Assembly: GCA_964404395.1 (NCBI GenBank)
Contig: CAYOKA010000004.1
Span: 1 to 38,550 of the forward strand
Source: JAAYBT01 sp964404395
GTDB lineage: Bacteria; Bacillota; Clostridia; Acetivibrionales; DTU013
Direction of reading: 5' to 3'
Length of the DNA: 38,550 nt
Part shown: in pieces, positions 1-7,265 of the stretch
Layout of the letters: each line of letters opens with the position of its first letter
Position numbering within the stretch: the stretch's first letter is position 1
The notes under the pieces: model-generated
Databases searched by the model: none
Told to the model about the DNA's origin: nothing
The model's input: the letters and a program-made list of their open reading frames with translations, nothing else
Program-made: the position numbers and the translations under genes

Positions 1-305
1 ATTCCGGCAGTGTGGAAATGGCCAAGCAGGTTATGGACATGGGATTTTTAATATCTATAGCCGGGCCTGTTACATATAAAAATGCCAACAAGCTGCTGGA
101 GGTTGTCAAATATGTTCCTGATGACATGCTTCTGATTGAAACCGACAGCCCATATCTCCCGCCTGAGCCGCACAGAGGACAAAGAAATGAGTCCGCCTAT
201 ATTAAGCTGATAGCAGAAAAGATTGCAAAAATAAGGGGTAAATCCATTGAATATATAGCTGATATAACAAGTTCCAATGGAAAGAGACTTTTTGGCATAC
301 AATAA
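1..305 (+). CDS. tatD: TatD family metal-dependent hydrolase (3' part only)
   Basis: This is the last 100 or so codons of a TatD-family deoxyribonuclease; the start lies before the window. The reading frame is open from base 3 and reads YSGSVEMAKQ, the serine-rich loop of the TatD TIM barrel. It continues with IETDSPYLPPEPHRGQRNE, the family's most conserved stretch, which carries the metal-binding Asp and the product-side HRG. TatD proteins are metal-dependent 3'-5' exonucleases acting on single-stranded DNA and RNA, with roles in DNA repair and in turnover of D-aminoacyl or damaged substrates. The C-terminus (SSNGKRLFGIQ) is the usual family ending, so the gene is complete at its 3' end. 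In Bacillus and many clostridia tatD lies just upstream of yabE and ksgA, and the same order is seen here with two extra genes inserted. Confidence 0.95.
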   Translation, partial: SGSVEMAKQVMDMGFLISIAGPVTYKNANKLLEVVKYVPDDMLLIETDSPYLPPEPHRGQRNESAYIKLIAEKIAKIRGKSIEYIADITSSNGKRLFGIQ

Positions 306-328
306 CATTATGAGGCTGGTGGGATTTT

Positions 329-1030
329 ATGAAAAAGTTTATTCTTGTGATGATTTTTGTACTTTTAACCGCCTTGTTTATTGCATTTAATTATTTGCTT
401 TGGGATAGAGAAAACAAGGTGATGGAACTTAAAAATCTAGAAACTGCAAATGCTGGCTACACTACCACTATTAACGCATACAAAAGGGAGATCAGCAGTA
501 TGGAGGTGGAAATAGATCACCTTGAGGATCAAATTGTCCAGCTCGAAAGTGAGAAGGACAAAATTAGTGAGGAGAAAACCACCATCCAGGGCGAATGGAG
601 CGAAGTAAAGGATTCCTTGCAGGAGAGGATTGATTTCATCAATACGATTAAGCAACATTTAGATATGAGCGTGTTGTCCGAGCCGTTGGTCAAGTGGGTT
701 GAGGCATTGAACCAGGGTGATTTTAAGGAAGCATATCTTCTGGAATACGAAGGTGTTGATGTAGACGATAGAGTTGTAAAGCTGGAAGAATATGTGGAGC
801 AAATGACAGGATTCATCAGCAATATTGAAATAACCCAGGTAAAGGTAGATAAGATCAGAGGGTTTGGTTATGGGGATATATATTTGAATGTAGCATTGGA
901 TGTCAAGCTGACTGAGGAGCACGATCAGAAATCCTTCCGTTTCACGGAGGGTGAAAATGAGATTTTTGTAAAAGTTGATTATTCCCAGCAAATGAAGGGC
1001 TTCGTGATTTCTGCAATTGGCAGTATGTGA
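329..1030 (+). CDS. Membrane-anchored coiled-coil protein of unknown function
   Basis: A 233-residue protein that I do not recognise. Residues 4-23 form one hydrophobic segment following MKK, so it is either a signal anchor or an uncleaved signal peptide. Residues about 30-110 are a charged heptad-like coiled coil (for example HLEDQIVQLESEKDKISEEK). Residues about 120-233 form a compact alpha/beta region (WVEALNQGDFKEAYLLEY, then alternating strands) that resembles an NTF2-like or DUF4878-like fold; this is inference from pattern only. The most likely topology places the coiled coil and C-domain outside the cell. The start ATG follows GGTGGGA by a few bases and lies 24 bases after tatD, suggesting co-transcription. 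The neighbours are a nuclease and a cell-wall or spore protein, so an envelope role is possible but unproven. Confidence 0.85.
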   Translation: MKKFILVMIFVLLTALFIAFNYLLWDRENKVMELKNLETANAGYTTTINAYKREISSMEVEIDHLEDQIVQLESEKDKISEEKTTIQGEWSEVKDSLQERIDFINTIKQHLDMSVLSEPLVKWVEALNQGDFKEAYLLEYEGVDVDDRVVKLEEYVEQMTGFISNIEITQVKVDKIRGFGYGDIYLNVALDVKLTEEHDQKSFRFTEGENEIFVKVDYSQQMKGFVISAIGSM

Positions 1031-1130
1031 GGATTACATAATTGCTTTTCACATAATCTGACCTACTTCATATAATGGTAGTAAAGCGTACTTAAGAAGG
1101 ATGAGTCATTATATGAAAGAGGTTGTCAAA

Positions 1131-1619
1131 ATGAAAGAAAAGACGAATATAGAGCCGAAGGGGACTATGCCACTGGTTGGTCCGATGCAGAATATGCAGG
1201 CTAAGCCCAAGCAAATGCCTGAAAAGACAGCTCCTAAGCTTTCGCCTGTACAGGCAGATACCAATACATTACCCGTCCAAAGCACTGCAAATAAAGATTT
1301 GGCTGAAGTTATGCCCTACATGATGAACCCAATGCCGGTAATGAGCCAGATGCCAATGATGTGCTGCCCTTACCTGATGAACATGCAGTGTCCGATGCTA
1401 TATAACCAGAATGTAATGGGCACGGGCATGATGAATAGTGGCAGCTTGGGTGGTATGCCTGTAAATGTACATGGAAATCCGAACCCGGTAATGGGGGCTT
1501 CGAACCCTGTGCTGGGGGCTGCAAACCCGGTGTTAGGGGCTTCAAATAATAGTATGAATGCCTATCCCGGTATGGGCATGATGCCTGTTGTTAACAACCC
1601 GTATTTTCCGATTAATTAA
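1131..1619 (+). CDS. Met/Pro/Asn-rich coat-like protein with NPVLGA repeats
   Basis: A low-complexity protein of 162 residues from this start, rich in Met, Pro, Asn and Gly, with one Cys pair (MMCCPYLMNMQC). Near the C-terminus three exact 21-base units encode NPVMGAS, NPVLGAA and NPVLGAS. There are no membrane segments or catalytic motifs. Proteins of this composition in clostridia are often spore coat or exosporium components; that role is inferred here, supported only by the sporulation-type neighbour downstream. The ATG at 1131 has AAAGAGG eight bases upstream. In-frame ATGs at 1101 and 1113 are possible, but 1101 touches its AAGAAGG and would be poorly spaced. A CATATAAT box at 1069-1076 resembles a sigma-E -10 element, but no well-spaced -35 was seen. 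Confidence 0.75.
   Translation: MKEKTNIEPKGTMPLVGPMQNMQAKPKQMPEKTAPKLSPVQADTNTLPVQSTANKDLAEVMPYMMNPMPVMSQMPMMCCPYLMNMQCPMLYNQNVMGTGMMNSGSLGGMPVNVHGNPNPVMGASNPVLGAANPVLGASNNSMNAYPGMGMMPVVNNPYFPIN
1482..1544 (+). repeat. Three 21-bp in-frame tandem repeats (NPVxGAx)
   Basis: Three adjacent 21-base units at 1482-1502, 1503-1523 and 1524-1544 encode NPVMGAS, NPVLGAA and NPVLGAS. They differ mostly at third codon positions, so the repeat is old enough to have drifted while the peptide was kept. Unit number is a likely site of length variation between strains. Confidence 0.85.
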
Positions 1620-1642
1620 CATACTCTCAAATTCATCTGCAT

Positions 1643-1670
1643 GGACTGCCTAAAAGGCAGTCCTCTTTGT
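1643..1670 (+). terminator. Rho-independent terminator after coat-like gene
   Basis: GGACTGCCT (1643-1651) and AGGCAGTCC (1655-1663) form a perfect 9-bp stem with an AAA loop, followed by TCTTTGTGTT. It lies 24 bases after the stop of the Met/Pro-rich gene and separates it from the YabE-like gene. Confidence 0.75.
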
Positions 1671-1765
1671 GTTGTATGGCGAGCATTCTCGGCTAGTTAC
1701 CATAGATTACCTCCATTATGTATAAACAGAAAAAACATGTATATAATCTTATTTGGAGGAACATT

Positions 1766-2917
1766 ATGGAAAATAATTTGACAAACACAAAAGTATGGAA
1801 TAAAATAGCTCATCAGTCCCTTATTAATATTTTAACAGGAGGTTTTAGATTGTTACCACTTGCTAAAAATATTAAAAGGTTATTTTCATGCAAGAAGCGA
1901 CTGCTCATTGTAATAATGGCAGTAGTAGTAGCGGCGGCAGGTGCGGGATGTGGCGTATTTGCCTGGCTGGAGAAGGAGGTTGTCATAAATGACAACGGAA
2001 GTTTGCTAAATTGTAAGACAATGAAAAGCACCTTTAAAGAAACATTGGAGCAGAATGATATTGTTGTAAATACATATGATTACGTTAGTACTCCATTGGA
2101 AGGCAGTTTACACAGGACAAAATTGAACGAAATATACATTAAGAGGGCTGTACCCGTGAAAATTGAGGCAGACGGTCAGCAGACAGAAATCATGACTTAC
2201 GCGGATACAGTAGAGGAGATGCTGGAAGACAGTCCGGTTAAGCCTTGGGGAATTGACAGGCTTGAGGGAGCACAGTTAGCAGATAGCATAAGCGCTAATA
2301 TGAGCCTCAGAATCGTTAGGGTCAGCGAGAATATAGTAAACGAAACGGAAAGTATTCCTCGTGAGGTACAAAAGAAGGCAAACAAAAAGCTGGATGAAGG
2401 CTATGAGAGAGTTCTGAGTCCGGGGCAGGACGGTAGGGTTGAAAGGCAGTATAAGGTTGTTGAGGAGGATGGTGTGGAGGTGTCAAGGCAGATGCTAAGT
2501 GAAACAGTGCTGCAGGCCCCAATCACCAGGATTATGGAGTTTGGAACGGCCTTAAGCCTCAAAACATCCAGAGGTGACACTGTGAGATACAGTAAGGTAA
2601 TGGATATGAAGGCCACAGCCTATACGGCCTCACTCAAGGACACGGGCAAGGCGCCGGGACATCCGTTGTTCGGAATAACGGCCACAGGAATTAAGGTTAA
2701 AAAGGGTGTAATAGCGGTTGACCCTCGTGTGATTCCGCTTTATACCAGAGTTTATGTTGAGATACTCGGCGACATACCGGATTATGGTTATGCAATAGCC
2801 GCCGATGTAGGGGGCGCGATTAAAGGAAACAAAATAGACCTGTACTATGACAGTCAGGAATATGTGGACTGGTTCGGCGTCCAAAAGGTCAAGGTTTACA
2901 TTCTAAGTGATAACTAG
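1766..2917 (+). CDS. yabE: YabE-like DUF348/G5/3D domain protein
   Basis: A 383-residue protein with a short cytoplasmic N-terminus, one membrane segment at about residues 44-66, and an extracellular part. The extracellular part has two DUF348-type repeats (about 68-115 and 122-185), a G5-type linker (about 188-262) and a C-terminal 3D domain (about 279-383). The 3D domain carries the expected Asp residues in VDPRVIPLYT, AADVGGAIKGN and KIDLYYD. Such proteins (YabE, Rpf/YocH-like) are cell-wall-active factors; the 3D fold is related to lytic transglycosylases of the MltA type. The start is set by GGAGGA about six bases before ATG 1766. An upstream in-frame ATG at 1718 lacks a ribosome site. 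It lies upstream of ksgA as in Bacillus, but the RNase M5 gene usually found between them is absent here. Confidence 0.9.
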   Translation: MENNLTNTKVWNKIAHQSLINILTGGFRLLPLAKNIKRLFSCKKRLLIVIMAVVVAAAGAGCGVFAWLEKEVVINDNGSLLNCKTMKSTFKETLEQNDIVVNTYDYVSTPLEGSLHRTKLNEIYIKRAVPVKIEADGQQTEIMTYADTVEEMLEDSPVKPWGIDRLEGAQLADSISANMSLRIVRVSENIVNETESIPREVQKKANKKLDEGYERVLSPGQDGRVERQYKVVEEDGVEVSRQMLSETVLQAPITRIMEFGTALSLKTSRGDTVRYSKVMDMKATAYTASLKDTGKAPGHPLFGITATGIKVKKGVIAVDPRVIPLYTRVYVEILGDIPDYGYAIAADVGGAIKGNKIDLYYDSQEYVDWFGVQKVKVYILSDN

Positions 2918-3154
2918 GGTGTGTAGTGCCTTGATAAAGCAGCTCGGCTTTCCCGCGGTGTCTTAGGCACTATATGCAAGTGTGGATGGGACAGTTGAGT
3001 CAGTAACTATATATAGTAAGGGACTATAACTATGGCCGGGGCAATCTGTCCCGGCACATTTTTTAAATGGCCGTATGCGAGGCATATTCGGCTGGAATAG
3101 GGTGGGGCTCGACGCCCTGAGATTGTAAAGGGGAAGCATAGAGGGGATGCGAAA
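2918..3154 (+). promoter_or_regulatory. Structured leader between yabE and ksgA, possible attenuator
   Basis: This 237-base gap holds several hairpins. TAGTGCCT (2924-2931) pairs with AGGCACTA (2965-2972). ACTATATATAGT (3006-3017) is a perfect palindrome. GGGACAG (2988-2994) can pair with CTGTCCC (3046-3052), which overlaps the 3' arm of the terminator at 3035-3055. The two structures are therefore mutually exclusive, as in an attenuator. No known riboswitch signature was recognised. The functional reading is inference. Confidence 0.4.
3035..3064 (+). terminator. Strong terminator upstream of ksgA
   Basis: GCCGGG (3035-3040) and CCCGGC (3050-3055) form a stem with a 9-base loop, followed by ACA and six T residues (3059-3064). 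It ends yabE transcription, or works as a conditional terminator ahead of ksgA. Confidence 0.75.
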
Positions 3155-4033
3155 ATGAGTATAAACATAGTAAACACAATAAAAAAGTATAACTTGCGTC
3201 CGGCAAAAGCTCTTGGTCAAAATTTTCTTGTGAATCAGGGAATTTTGAAGGACATTGTGAAGGCTGCAGAACTTACGAAGGAAGACACCGTGCTGGAAAT
3301 TGGTCCAGGACTGGGGAATCTGACTGCGGAGCTGGCTGAAAGGGCAGGCTGCGTTGTTGCTGTTGAGATAGATAAGCGTCTAGTTCCAATCCTGAAGGAG
3401 AACCTGAAGGATTATGAGAACATTCAAATAATTAACGCTGACATTCTTCAAATGGACCCTGCAAAGGAACTGACGAATTTATGGGACTCTCACCAGGGGG
3501 ACGGTTCTCCCGGAAACCTGAAGATTGTAGCCAACCTGCCATATTATATTACGACACCGGTAATTATGAAGCTCCTGGAAAGTCGGATTAAAGCAAAAAC
3601 AATGGTATTTATGGTGCAGAAGGAAGTAGCCGACCGCATGAAGGCAGCACCCGGAGGAAAGGACTATGGAGCATTATCTGTAGCCGTACAGTACTATTCA
3701 AAGCCTTCTGTGATTATGGAAGTTCCTCCGGATAGCTTTATACCCGCGCCAGAGGTCTATTCCTCGGTTATCAGGCTTGAGCTTTATGACGAGCCGCCTG
3801 TGGATATAAGCGACGAGAAGCTATTTTTTAAGCTTGTGAAGGCGGCTTTTGGACAAAGGCGGAAGACGCTGGTCAATGCAATTAATAATGCCGGTTATTT
3901 TGGTATCGGTAAGGAAGAAATCAAGGGAATACTTGAAAAGGCAGGCATCGGCGAAAAGCAAAGGGGCGAAACCTTGTCTCTTGAGCAATTTGCGCTGCTG
4001 TCAAATTTAATTTTTGAAACACAACCAAAATAA
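3155..4033 (+). CDS. ksgA: 16S rRNA (adenine1518/1519-N6) dimethyltransferase KsgA/RsmA
   Basis: A 292-residue SAM-dependent methyltransferase that dimethylates two adjacent adenines in helix 45 of 16S rRNA, a late 30S assembly step; loss gives kasugamycin resistance. Visible motifs are RPAKALGQNFL (residues 15-25), the SAM loop LEIGPGLGNLT (47-57), the acidic EID (71-73), and the catalytic motif NLPYYI (127-132). A C-terminal helical domain contains FGQRRKTL. The length is normal for the family. A small insert with GDGSPGN precedes the catalytic motif. The ATG follows GAGGGG by about nine bases. The gene sits downstream of a YabE-like gene as in Bacillus, but is preceded by a structured leader with a terminator. 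Confidence 0.97.
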   Translation: MSINIVNTIKKYNLRPAKALGQNFLVNQGILKDIVKAAELTKEDTVLEIGPGLGNLTAELAERAGCVVAVEIDKRLVPILKENLKDYENIQIINADILQMDPAKELTNLWDSHQGDGSPGNLKIVANLPYYITTPVIMKLLESRIKAKTMVFMVQKEVADRMKAAPGGKDYGALSVAVQYYSKPSVIMEVPPDSFIPAPEVYSSVIRLELYDEPPVDISDEKLFFKLVKAAFGQRRKTLVNAINNAGYFGIGKEEIKGILEKAGIGEKQRGETLSLEQFALLSNLIFETQPK

Positions 4034-4058
4034 ACAACGCTGATAGCCTGAAACAGTG

Positions 4059-4101
4059 GACACAGGAGGACGTTTTTCTTGTGTCACCGCCCACCTGTGT
4101 C
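4059..4101 (+). terminator. Hairpin with alternative pairings after ksgA
   Basis: GACACAGG (4059-4066) pairs perfectly with CCTGTGTC (4094-4101). Its first six bases can instead pair with TGTGTC at 4080-4085. No clear T run follows, so this is a weak terminator or an RNA-stabilising hairpin at the end of the ksgA transcript. Confidence 0.4.
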
Positions 4102-4113
4102 ATTCTAAATTGT

Positions 4114-4142
4114 TTGACATTATCAAAAGGCAGTTGTATAAT
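4114..4142 (+). promoter_or_regulatory. Sigma-A promoter upstream of the ABC-2 leader
   Basis: TTGACA at 4114-4119 and TATAAT at 4137-4142, spaced 17 bases: a consensus sigma-A promoter. Transcription should begin near 4149, in front of the short ORF at 4175 and the ABC-2 operon. Confidence 0.8.
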
Positions 4143-4174
4143 AATTTCATCCTAATCGAAAGGTGGTGAGAGGT

Positions 4175-4375
4175 TTGAATATATCTGCTATTTATAGCAA
4201 CGGAAACGTGTATATGAATTGCGAATGTGTTAGCGGCGTCGCATTTAATTATGCCAAGTCCTGGCTGAACTCTGCCCTTTTACCCCATATTTGCGCATGT
4301 TTTGCTCATTTACGGGATAATTGCGCCCATTTTTACCGTATTGAATGCCTCTTGCCACACACTAGTCTCGCCTGA
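4175..4375 (+). CDS. Short leader ORF of unknown function upstream of ABC-2 operon
   Basis: A possible 66-residue product starting at TTG 4175, eight bases after AGGTGG (4161-4166), just downstream of a consensus promoter. The peptide starts with NISAIYSNGNVYMNCEC, is Cys- and His-rich (LLPHICACF), and matches no family I know. A terminator at 4403-4436 follows, then the ABC-2 permease gene. It could be a regulatory leader peptide, a small protein, or chance coding inside an untranslated leader. The second half of the peptide looks less protein-like than the first. Low confidence as a true gene. Confidence 0.3.
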   Translation: MNISAIYSNGNVYMNCECVSGVAFNYAKSWLNSALLPHICACFAHLRDNCAHFYRIECLLPHTSLA

Positions 4376-4402
4376 TTACACAGGCTTAATCATGTGTTGA
4401 TG

Positions 4403-4436
4403 ACCCGGGTGTTCAAACGGATACCTGGGTATTTTT
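4403..4436 (+). terminator. Terminator between leader and ABC-2 operon
   Basis: ACCCGGGT (4403-4410) pairs with ACCTGGGT (4423-4430) through one G-T wobble, then ATTTTT follows. A smaller hairpin, GCCTG/CAGGC (4370-4374 and 4381-4385), sits just upstream. It lies 38 bases before the first ABC-2 gene, so expression of the operon needs readthrough or another promoter. Confidence 0.65.
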
Positions 4437-4473
4437 ATGACAAAATTTCAAACATTAAGGAGTAAGAAACATC

Positions 4474-5241
4474 ATGATTAAGTATGCAAAGACGGCTCAT
4501 ATGGCCTGTCTTGAAAAAACAAACGGCGGAGTGATCTACCTCATGCCGGATATATTTATAAAAATATGCACGCTGATTCCCCTTGTTTTCCTCTGGAGGG
4601 TTGTTATGTCGTCCGGAGTAGATGTGGGAATGAGTATGCAGCAAATGCTTTCATACACCTACATCAGCGCCCTTCTTTCGGATATGATGGTCGTCAAAAC
4701 TGCAGCGTCCGGATGGCTCAGCGAGGGAGTTCTAATGAAGCTATACGGTCGCCCGCTGTCAGTTCTGGGGCAGCTTGTCGCACAGACCGTTGGAGGCTGG
4801 GTGCCCATGCTGGCTTTGTTTTCGCTGCCAATGGCTATCATATCTCCTTTTATTGGAGTGAGCCTAAAGTCGGCATCGCCATGGTTCCTAACCAGCCTCT
4901 TGCTTTGTATATCACTGGGCTTTGCTATTGATGTGCTTTTTGACTGCTTATCAATAAAGATGAAAAACATGAGCTGGCTAATAAGTCGCATAAGAGCGGC
5001 GATTGTTGCTCTGCTATCCGGGACGGTTATACCAATCCGACTATTACCGCTGGGATTAAGCGAAATGATGAAATATCAGCCTTTTGCCAGTCTTGGCGGT
5101 GCGCCGCTATCAATATTTGTCGGCGCCGCAGAACCTGCAGGCGTATTAGGGATGCAAATCATATGGAATCTTATCCTATGGCCTGTTGCCTTGCTTATAT
5201 TCAAAAAATCACAGGAGGGGATGGTCAGCTATGGGGGTTAA
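4474..5241 (+). CDS. ABC-2 type transporter permease (DUF990-like), first subunit
   Basis: A 255-residue membrane protein with about six hydrophobic segments, of the ABC-2 permease type often annotated PF06182/DUF990. The N-terminus is short and basic, followed by segments near residues 25-50, 60-80, 105-130, 140-160, 170-190 and 220-245. It pairs with the next gene, another permease of the same kind, and with the ATPase after it to form an exporter with two different membrane subunits. The substrate is not evident; relatives include drug and bacteriocin exporters, but this is only family knowledge. AAGGAG lies about a dozen bases before ATG 4474. Its 3' end overlaps the next gene by 11 bases, which indicates translational coupling. 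Confidence 0.85.
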   Translation: MIKYAKTAHMACLEKTNGGVIYLMPDIFIKICTLIPLVFLWRVVMSSGVDVGMSMQQMLSYTYISALLSDMMVVKTAASGWLSEGVLMKLYGRPLSVLGQLVAQTVGGWVPMLALFSLPMAIISPFIGVSLKSASPWFLTSLLLCISLGFAIDVLFDCLSIKMKNMSWLISRIRAAIVALLSGTVIPIRLLPLGLSEMMKYQPFASLGGAPLSIFVGAAEPAGVLGMQIIWNLILWPVALLIFKKSQEGMVSYGG

Positions 5242-6085
5242 ATTGATTTCAAAGCTTAAAAGGATCTTAGGCTTATTTGCAATATCGGCAAAGATGGATT
5301 TGGTCTGGCTGCTGCGGGATACAAAATTCGCCATAGCAGCTATAGCGGCTGATACAATATCCAATCTTTCCGTCGTATCGAGCGTTTATCTGATTGCTCT
5401 GCGCTTTGGCGGCATAGGAGGAATAAGCGTGGATGAGGTTCTGTTTATGATGGCCTACTCCACCATAATAACTGGCTTATTCATTCTGTTCGGATCAGGC
5501 AATAATATTCACATCAGCCGCATCATTGGGCGCGGGCAGCTGGAACACTTATTCATGCAGCCGCTCTCACTTAAAACACAGCTGCTCACATGTGGGTTTA
5601 TGCCTTTTACGGGAAGCGGTAATTTTATCATAGGATGCGTTTTAATGATTATATCGGTAAATCGGTTGCATCTAGAGGCATCGCTTTGGTGGATAGCCTC
5701 ACTAATTATTTACATACTTACGACTATGGTAATCATTGTCGCGCGTGCATACCTGGTATCAAGCGCCGCATTTTATGCGCCGGTAGCTGCCGAAGAGATT
5801 TCCTCTACAGCAATTGACGGAACCTGGCAGTTGAGCACCTTCCCCTTATCAGGAATGCCCAGCTTCATTCAGCTGTCGCTGCTTACGATTTTACCGGAAG
5901 GTCTTATGGCCTGGTTTCCTTCCCTTTGCTTGCTTGGGAAGTCTCCCTTGAATCTTAGCGAATATTACCCGCTTGCCTATGCCTTGATTTTATCATTGCT
6001 GGCAAGCTACATTTTTAGGAAAGGACTGAACTATTATGTTAGAAAAGGCTCAAACAGGTATGTACCATACGGATTTCGCCGTTAG
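5231..6085 (+). CDS. ABC-2 type transporter permease (DUF990-like), second subunit
   Basis: A 284-residue membrane protein of the same ABC-2/DUF990-like type as the preceding gene, with about six hydrophobic segments. The ATG at 5231 is chosen because AGGAGGGG ends about eleven bases upstream. It overlaps the first permease by 11 bases and the ATPase gene by 50 bases, so the three genes are translated as a coupled unit. Family knowledge says these two permeases usually form a heterodimer with two copies of the ATPase. The Gly/Ser-rich loop around FGSGNNIHISRIIGRGQLEH is typical of this permease group, with the following segment LFMQPLSLKTQ facing the ATPase. The transported compound is unknown. 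Confidence 0.85.
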   Translation: MGVKLISKLKRILGLFAISAKMDLVWLLRDTKFAIAAIAADTISNLSVVSSVYLIALRFGGIGGISVDEVLFMMAYSTIITGLFILFGSGNNIHISRIIGRGQLEHLFMQPLSLKTQLLTCGFMPFTGSGNFIIGCVLMIISVNRLHLEASLWWIASLIIYILTTMVIIVARAYLVSSAAFYAPVAAEEISSTAIDGTWQLSTFPLSGMPSFIQLSLLTILPEGLMAWFPSLCLLGKSPLNLSEYYPLAYALILSLLASYIFRKGLNYYVRKGSNRYVPYGFRR

Positions 6086-7061
6086 CCTAAACAATGTGAC
6101 AAAAATCTTCACGCAATGGCAGCGTGACAACACGGGCAGGGGACTTATAAGAAATCTCATAAAGCCCGAAAAACAAACTATTACAGCTCTTGATGACGTC
6201 AGCTTTAATGTCCGAAAGGGCGAATTCGTAGCCTATGCCGGGCCAAATGGCGCAGGAAAAAGCACGACTATGAAGCTGGTTGGCGAGATGCTGCTGCCAA
6301 ATAGCGGCGATATATCGGTTCTATCTCTGTCGCCACAGAAGCAGCGTAAAAAATTAATGCAAAGTCTGGGGATTTTGTTTGGCAATCGCACGGAGCTATG
6401 GTGGGATCATCCTATAATTCAGAGCTTCGAGTGGAAGAAGGTTGTATGGGGAATATCTGACGAGATGTACAAGGAGAATCTTGCAATGGTCACTGAGCTT
6501 CTGGACATAGGGAATTTGCTTAAAACATTCGCCCGTGAGCTTAGCCTTGGCCAGCGTATGAGAGCCGATCTTGCTATGATGCTGCTGCACAGCCCGCAGA
6601 TCATCATACTGGACGAACCAACGCTTGGACTTGATGTTGTGGCAAAAAGGCAGATGATCGACTTTCTTAAGAGGATTAACAGGGAAAATGGTGTGACCAT
6701 CATCGTAACAAGCCACGATATGGACGACCTTGAGGAAATGGCAGAGCGAATATTGATGATTTCGGCCGGAAAACTGGCTTTTGACGGAAGCTTTAATGAT
6801 CTGCGCTCCATCACGGGCAATCTGACAAGAGTGGTTGTAACGATGGAGAAGGCCTTTGTGCCTAAGGTAGAGGGTGGCAGTCTTCTCTCGTCAAGTAACG
6901 GTGTATTTGAGTATGATGTTGACCTGCACAAAATTCCTGTTAGGGAGCTGTTGGGTCAGCTGTCTACAGCTGCGGGTGTTCAGGATGTTGAAATAAAAAA
7001 GGCTCCGATCGAGCAGGTGATTGCGCAGCTGTATAAGGACTGGAATTCCGGCAAGAATTAA
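6036..7061 (+). CDS. ABC transporter ATP-binding protein (ABC-2 exporter type)
   Basis: A 341-residue ATPase. The Walker A motif GPNGAGKST is at residues 69-77, the signature LSLGQ at 169-173, Walker B IIILDE at 189-194, the D-loop GLDV just after, and the switch His in TSHDMDDLEE. The N-terminal NVTKIFTQWQRDNTG and the insertion LFGNRTELWWD are typical of the COG4586 group that serves ABC-2/DUF990 permeases. The last 80 or so residues form an accessory C-terminal region. ATG 6036 follows AGGAAAGGA by about ten bases and lies inside the 3' end of the second permease gene. It supplies the energy for the exporter encoded by the two upstream genes. Confidence 0.95.
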   Translation: MLEKAQTGMYHTDFAVSLNNVTKIFTQWQRDNTGRGLIRNLIKPEKQTITALDDVSFNVRKGEFVAYAGPNGAGKSTTMKLVGEMLLPNSGDISVLSLSPQKQRKKLMQSLGILFGNRTELWWDHPIIQSFEWKKVVWGISDEMYKENLAMVTELLDIGNLLKTFARELSLGQRMRADLAMMLLHSPQIIILDEPTLGLDVVAKRQMIDFLKRINRENGVTIIVTSHDMDDLEEMAERILMISAGKLAFDGSFNDLRSITGNLTRVVVTMEKAFVPKVEGGSLLSSSNGVFEYDVDLHKIPVRELLGQLSTAAGVQDVEIKKAPIEQVIAQLYKDWNSGKN

Positions 7062-7072
7062 GGCTAAATAAA

Positions 7073-7143
7073 GGCGATGCGGATACAGATGTCCGCAGCC
7101 GGTTCGTTTCAAACAGGCTGCCAGCAATCTGTATCCCCATGCC
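7073..7143. repeat. Long imperfect hairpin after the ABC operon
   Basis: GGATACAGAT (7081-7090) pairs with ATCTGTATCC (7127-7136). Inside it GCAGCC (7095-7100) pairs with GGCTGC (7116-7121). Outside it ATG and GGC (7073-7079) pair with CAT and GCC (7138-7143). The whole forms one arm of about 70 bases starting 12 bases after the ATPase stop. It has no T run and may be an mRNA 3'-end stabiliser or a relic of a palindromic repeat. Confidence 0.6.
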
Positions 7144-7168
7144 TGTTCTGCATAAAAGGCTGTAAATA

Positions 7169-7208
7169 AAGCAGCAGGCTATGAGCTTAGACTCATAGCC
7201 TGCTGCTT
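7169..7208. terminator. Bidirectional terminator between ABC operon and pckG
   Basis: A perfect 17-bp inverted repeat: 7169-7185 pairs with 7192-7208 around a 6-base loop (CTTAGA). It lies between the convergent ABC ATPase and pckG genes. The minus-strand side continues TTATTTA, giving a modest U tract. It is well placed to stop transcription from both sides. Confidence 0.75.
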
Positions 7209-7265
7209 GTATTAACAACGCCACAGCCTCAACTCACATAAATGTGAGTAAAGGTCTGATTTGTC

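Noticed and set aside
1069..1076. Sigma-E promoter for the Met/Pro-rich gene
   Set aside because: CATATAAT fits the -10, but no -35 element lies at the proper distance; kept only as a remark.
5186..5230. Upstream extension of the second ABC-2 permease
   Set aside because: The longer frame begins inside the first permease without a ribosome site; ATG 5231 with AGGAGGGG is much better.
6419..6931. 170-codon open frame on the minus strand
   Set aside because: Antisense to the ABC ATPase, Ser/Arg-rich composition typical of a shadow frame.
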